From the NCBI RefSeq assembly GCF_000177335.1, contig NZ_ADFP01000039.1, forward strand, positions 1 to 58,328: DNA of 58,328 bases, written 5' to 3'. The stretch comes from Pyramidobacter piscolens W5455 (GTDB lineage: Bacteria > Synergistota > Synergistia > Synergistales > Dethiosulfovibrionaceae). The notes beneath the pieces were generated by a model that ran no database searches, had not been told where the DNA came from, and was given only the letters and a program-made list of their open reading frames with translations. A program made the translations under genes and the position numbers. Below are positions 55,263 to 58,328 of this stretch, in pieces (position 1 is the first letter of the stretch; every line of letters begins with the position of its first letter).

Positions 55263-55908
55263 AATCTTCGCCCTTCTCGCCGAGCCGACGCTGCAGACGC
55301 TCTACATGGTCGGCCTGTCGAGTCTGTTCGCGATCCTGCTCGGGCTGCCGCTGGGCATCGCCCTCGCGCTCACCGAAAAGGGCGGCCTGTGCGAGAACCG
55401 CGTCGCCGGCAAGGCGCTCGACACGTTCGTCAACGTCTTCCGCTCCTTCCCGTTCATCATCCTCATGATCATCCTCTTTCCGCTCTCGCGGCTGATCGTC
55501 GGCACGACCATCGGCACCACGGCCGCCATCGTGCCGCTGTCGATCTCCGCCGCGCCGTTCGTGGGGCGCGTCGTGCAGAGCGCCCTCAAGGAAGTGGACC
55601 GCGGCGTGATCGAAGCCGCGCAGGCCATGGGCGCCGACGTCAAGACCATCGTCCTGAAAGTGATGATCCCCGAAGCTCTGCCCTCGCTGGCCGCGGGCGC
55701 GACGCTGACGGTCATCGCCATCGTCGGCAGTTCCGCCATGGCCGGGGCCATCGGCGGCGGCGGGTTGGGCGACGTGGCCATCCGCTACGGCTTCCATCGC
55801 TTTCGCAGCGACGTGCTCATCGCCGCCGTCGTCGTTATTATCGCCATTGTCCAAGGGATCCAATGGCTCGGTAATAAAATCGTCCGGAATCTGAGCCGGA
55901 ATCGATAA
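55255..55908 (+). CDS. metI: Methionine ABC transporter, permease subunit
   Basis: 217 residues with five membrane helices and the EAA-loop 'EAAQAMGADVKTIVLKVMIPEALPSLAAG'. 'TLYMVGLSSLFAILLGLPLGIALALT' and 'NVFRSFPFIILMIILFPLSRLIVGTTIG' match MetI. Works with MetN and MetQ at the inner membrane. Confidence 0.95.
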   Translation: MAKIFALLAEPTLQTLYMVGLSSLFAILLGLPLGIALALTEKGGLCENRVAGKALDTFVNVFRSFPFIILMIILFPLSRLIVGTTIGTTAAIVPLSISAAPFVGRVVQSALKEVDRGVIEAAQAMGADVKTIVLKVMIPEALPSLAAGATLTVIAIVGSSAMAGAIGGGGLGDVAIRYGFHRFRSDVLIAAVVVIIAIVQGIQWLGNKIVRNLSRNR

Positions 55909-55934
55909 TTTATTTTTCAGGAGGTTGTGTTGAA

Positions 55935-56729
55935 ATGAAAAAAATCTGCGTTCTCGCTTGTGCCGTTTCTCTGTGCTTCGCCGGCGCCGCCGGCGCCGGC
56001 ACGCTGCGCGTCGGTGCCACGCCCACGCCTCACGCCGAGATCCTCGCCCAGGTCAGGGACGACCTCAAAGCGCAGGGCGTCGACCTGCAGGTCGTGGAGT
56101 TCACCGACTACGTCACGCCCAACCTGGCGCTGAACGACGGCGAGCTCGAGGCCAACTACTTCCAGCATCTGCCCTACCTGCAAAGCTTCTGCAAGGACCG
56201 CGGCCTCGATCTGACTTCCGCCGCCACCATCCACGTGGAACCGATGGGCCTGTTCTCGAAGAAGTTCGCCACGTTCGAGGAGCTTAAAAACGGCGCGCTC
56301 ATCGCCATCCCCAACGACCCCACCAACTGCGGCCGCGCCCTGCTGCTGCTCCAGTCCGCCGGATTGATCAAGCTGGCATCGGACAGCGGCCTCACCGCCA
56401 CCGAGCTGGACATCGAAGAGAACAAACACGATTTCAAGTTCCGCTCGCTCGAGGCGGCCCAGCTGCCGCGTTCGCTCGACGACGTGGACGCAGCCGTGAT
56501 CAACGGCAATTACGCGATCCCCGCCGGCTTCAACCCCGCCAAGGACGCGCTGCTCGTCGAGGGCGCCGACTCGCCTTACGCCAACGTCATCGCCGTCAAG
56601 GCCGGCAACGAAAACAACGCCGACGTGCAGGCGCTGGTCAAGGCCCTGCAGAGCGACAAAGTTTCCAAGTACATTCTCGACACTTACGCCGGCGGCGTGT
56701 TGCCCGCGTTCGGCGGCCCCGCCAAATAG
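55935..56729 (+). CDS. metQ: Methionine-binding protein (NlpA/MetQ family)
   Basis: 264 residues. Signal peptide 'MKKICVLACAVSLCFAGAAG', then 'LRVGATPTPHAEILAQV', 'VEFTDYVTPNLALNDGELEANYFQHLPYL' and 'IAIPNDPTNCGRALLLL', the NlpA/MetQ pattern. Unlike most MetQ proteins there is no clear lipobox ([LVI]-x-[GA]-C) before cleavage, so it is probably a free periplasmic protein. AGGAGG lies before the ATG. Confidence 0.94.
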   Translation: MKKICVLACAVSLCFAGAAGAGTLRVGATPTPHAEILAQVRDDLKAQGVDLQVVEFTDYVTPNLALNDGELEANYFQHLPYLQSFCKDRGLDLTSAATIHVEPMGLFSKKFATFEELKNGALIAIPNDPTNCGRALLLLQSAGLIKLASDSGLTATELDIEENKHDFKFRSLEAAQLPRSLDDVDAAVINGNYAIPAGFNPAKDALLVEGADSPYANVIAVKAGNENNADVQALVKALQSDKVSKYILDTYAGGVLPAFGGPAK

Positions 56730-56750
56730 AAAAAAGGCAAAACGATTTTT

Positions 56751-56799
56751 CGGCCATGCTGTTTCGCATCTTGCAGATCAGCATGGCCGCTTGTTTTTC
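56751..56799. terminator. Terminator of metNIQ
   Basis: CGGCCATGCTG pairs with CAGCATGGCCG about 20 bases later, then CTTGTTTTT. Confidence 0.8.
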
Positions 56800-56817
56800 G
56801 CCGCGCCGGCGTAAAAA

Positions 56818-56833
56818 TGTTCCACGTGGAACA
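56818..56833. promoter_or_regulatory. parS-like site 3 (perfect palindrome)
   Basis: TGTTCCACGTGGAACA, perfect 16-bp palindrome, flanked by AAAA and TTTT. It matches the Pseudomonas-type parS core and sites 1 and 2 of this window. Confidence 0.72.
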
Positions 56834-56934
56834 TTTTGAAAAATATCCTCGCCGGCCTGACGCGCCGCACTCGGCGCGTCTCTCTTTTTCGACGGGACAG
56901 AACGCTTTCGCATTGGAAGTTATGGAGGTCTTAT

Positions 56935-57259
56935 TCATCCACAACTTTTATTTTAAGAGTTTAAAATAAATTTTTGACTTTGACTCTTCATCACGCCACT
57001 AGGATCAAATAAAATAAAACACATTGGGTCTCGCGGTTGAAGGCGGAAATGGAGATCTTAATCGTCAGAAATAAAAATCTCGAATTCAGCTTTTGGCGCG
57101 CTGCGCCGCAGCTATAAATTATTCTGTATGCACGCAACGTTTTTCCGTTCGATGCGGGACGTTTTTTGGGTTCAAAATTATCATTTCTTAATTTTATTAT
57201 TTTTTATAGCAATTTTTCCTTGCGCGCCGCTTGGTAATCTGATCGCTCCATGATAGAAT
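56935..57259. other. AT-rich intergenic region with one DnaA-like box and a promoter
   Basis: The 553 bases between parS 3 and the hydrolase gene are much more AT-rich than elsewhere. They hold TCATCCACA (56935-56943), one mismatch from a DnaA box, and a TTGGTA-17-TAGAAT promoter (57231-57259) for the hydrolase. No ORF with a ribosome site. A long untranslated leader of about 120 bases follows the promoter. Confidence 0.45.
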
Positions 57260-57382
57260 TAAATTAATTAATTACAAAGAAATACTTTCAAGAGCGTTTC
57301 CCATTTTAAAAAGATCGACAAAAGGTCGCCTTTTTCCTTTTGAAAGAATTTTCCGATCGCGAGCAAAGGAGGTTCGGCGGGA

Positions 57383-58303
57383 ATGGACGCTGAAACAAAA
57401 ATCGCAGATGTCATCGCAAACGAGAATTTCAAGGGATATGGCCGGCTCCTTTTCCCCGGACGTCTGAGCGAATCCGACAAAAAACGCACGCTGGGGCAGA
57501 TCGCGCCACTGTTCCCTTATCATCGGCATTTGAGCGTCGACGCCACGCTGAACGTCCTCAACTCCATGCTCGCGCGGGAAAAGAACGGCGAAAAGATCTT
57601 CTACGATCTCTATTCCGACAAGGAAAAAGGCAGGGATCCGACCAAGGCGGAGACGGGGCTGTTCTATTTCCGCGGCGTCAAAAAAGCGCCGTTTGCCGTT
57701 ATCTGCGCGGGTGGCAGCTTCCAGTATGTGGCGTCGCTCCATGAAAGCCTGCCGCACGCGCTGGAACTGAGCCGCATGGGCTTCAACGCCTTTACGCTCC
57801 ACTATCGGACCGAAAGTCTCGAAGCCGCCTGCGAAGATCTGGCTGTCGCGATCACGCAAATTTTCGCCCGTGCGGAGGAGCTCAACGTCGGCACGGAGTG
57901 TTATTCGCTCTGGGGCAGCTCGGTCGGCGCCCATATCGCCGCCTATCTGGCCTCGTACGGGCCGCACGGTTTCGGAGGGGGGCCGCTGCCGCGCCCCGGT
58001 ACGCTGGTGCTGCAGTACACCGGGCACACGAACCACACCCGTCGGGAGCCGCCCACCTACGTTTGCGTGGGCGAAAACGATCCCGTCTGCGACTGGCGGG
58101 TGATGAAAAAGCGTCTCGACGCGCTGGCGGCCTGCGGCATCGATACGGAGTTCCACAAGTACCCGCATCTCGGGCACGGCTTCGGCCTCGGCCTCGGCAC
58201 GGAAGCCGAAGGCTGGATCGCCAGCGCCGCCGCGTTCTGGAAGCGCCATCTGCCCCGGCGGACGCTGCGCGTGCTCAGCCGCTTCGAAGCCGCGGCCGTC
58301 TGA
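57383..58303 (+). CDS. Alpha/beta-hydrolase fold protein
   Basis: 306 residues. Nucleophile elbow 'WGSSVGAHIAAYLASYG' (GxSxG), an oxyanion-side 'FAVICAGGSFQYVAS', acid 'VGENDPVCDW' and His 'YPHLGHGFGLGLG' make a complete Ser-Asp-His triad. The N-terminal 100 residues are an extra helical segment. It resembles BD-FAE/acetyl-esterase-type hydrolases, but a specific substrate cannot be named. AAAGGAGG lies 10 bases before ATG 57383. It is preceded by an unusually AT-rich leader. Confidence 0.82.
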   Translation: MDAETKIADVIANENFKGYGRLLFPGRLSESDKKRTLGQIAPLFPYHRHLSVDATLNVLNSMLAREKNGEKIFYDLYSDKEKGRDPTKAETGLFYFRGVKKAPFAVICAGGSFQYVASLHESLPHALELSRMGFNAFTLHYRTESLEAACEDLAVAITQIFARAEELNVGTECYSLWGSSVGAHIAAYLASYGPHGFGGGPLPRPGTLVLQYTGHTNHTRREPPTYVCVGENDPVCDWRVMKKRLDALAACGIDTEFHKYPHLGHGFGLGLGTEAEGWIASAAAFWKRHLPRRTLRVLSRFEAAAV

Positions 58304-58328
58304 CCGACAAAAAATCCGCGTCGTCAGC

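Noticed and set aside
56935-57300. Chromosomal origin (oriC)
   Set aside because: Only one near-match DnaA box and no dnaA/dnaN neighbour; kept only as a weak possibility.
1-58328. CRISPR array, tRNA or rRNA genes
   Set aside because: No regularly spaced short repeats and no tRNA T-loop or rRNA core sequences were noticed on either strand by eye.

Overview
The window looks like chromosome from a diderm, high-GC, amino-acid-fermenting anaerobe, most likely Synergistota (Pyramidobacter/Jonquetella-like). This is inferred from gene content: indolepyruvate:ferredoxin oxidoreductase, a 2-hydroxyacyl-CoA dehydratase-type pair, superoxide reductase, an outer-membrane barrel protein, and a rimO-pgpA-cinA-thpR-recA block. 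No rRNA, tRNA, CRISPR array or intact transposase was seen.

Layout. (1) 1-1.6 kb: end of a 5-oxoprolinase operon (pxpC partial, pxpA). (2) 1.8-8.7 kb: six co-directional minus-strand genes (CoA-transferase, HMG-CoA-lyase-like enzyme, MatC-like carrier, LysR regulator, iorA, iorB) behind one promoter whose -35 box lies in a perfect palindrome. (3) 9.1-12.2 kb: a radical-type ATPase activator plus a single dehydratase-like subunit (possible double-cubane protein system), then a stand-alone outer-membrane barrel. (4) 12.3-16 kb: DUF488, NUDIX, HAD, dps-perR, and a Phd/RelE-type toxin-antitoxin pair. (5) 16-24 kb: MATE pump, remB-gyrB, formate/nitrite channel, a serine hydroxymethyltransferase relic, flavin reductase, lone cobQ. 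(6) 24.6-34.6 kb: second MATE pump, aquaporin, nitroreductase, two small unknown proteins, azlCD, a PurF homologue lacking the N-terminal cysteine, an AAA/DUF4143 ATPase bracketed by a 116-bp duplication of the purF 3' end, and a radical SAM protein behind a structured leader. (7) 34.9-44.7 kb: a long minus-strand housekeeping operon (DUF protein, rsmB, PASTA protein, rpe, RodZ-like, rimO, pgpA, pncC, thpR, recA) preceded by a zinc peptidase. (8) 44.7-58.3 kb: DegT aminotransferase, superoxide reductase, CbpA-type DnaJ, dapF-dgkA, Na/Pi symporter, FCD-type GntR regulator, a TIGR04076 protein, a metal-dependent hydrolase, SAM-riboswitch-controlled metNIQ, and an alpha/beta hydrolase.

Themes. 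Two short dispersed repeat families sit in intergenic spaces; the commoner one (about 150 bp, five full or partial copies) has imperfect terminal inverted repeats and no coding capacity. Three parS-like 16-bp palindromes and the remB-gyrB pair suggest the window lies near the chromosome origin. The most interesting unexplained items are the purF-tail duplication around the ATPase, the putative three-way-junction RNA upstream of the radical SAM gene, the dehydratase-like two-gene system, and the MITE-like repeats.
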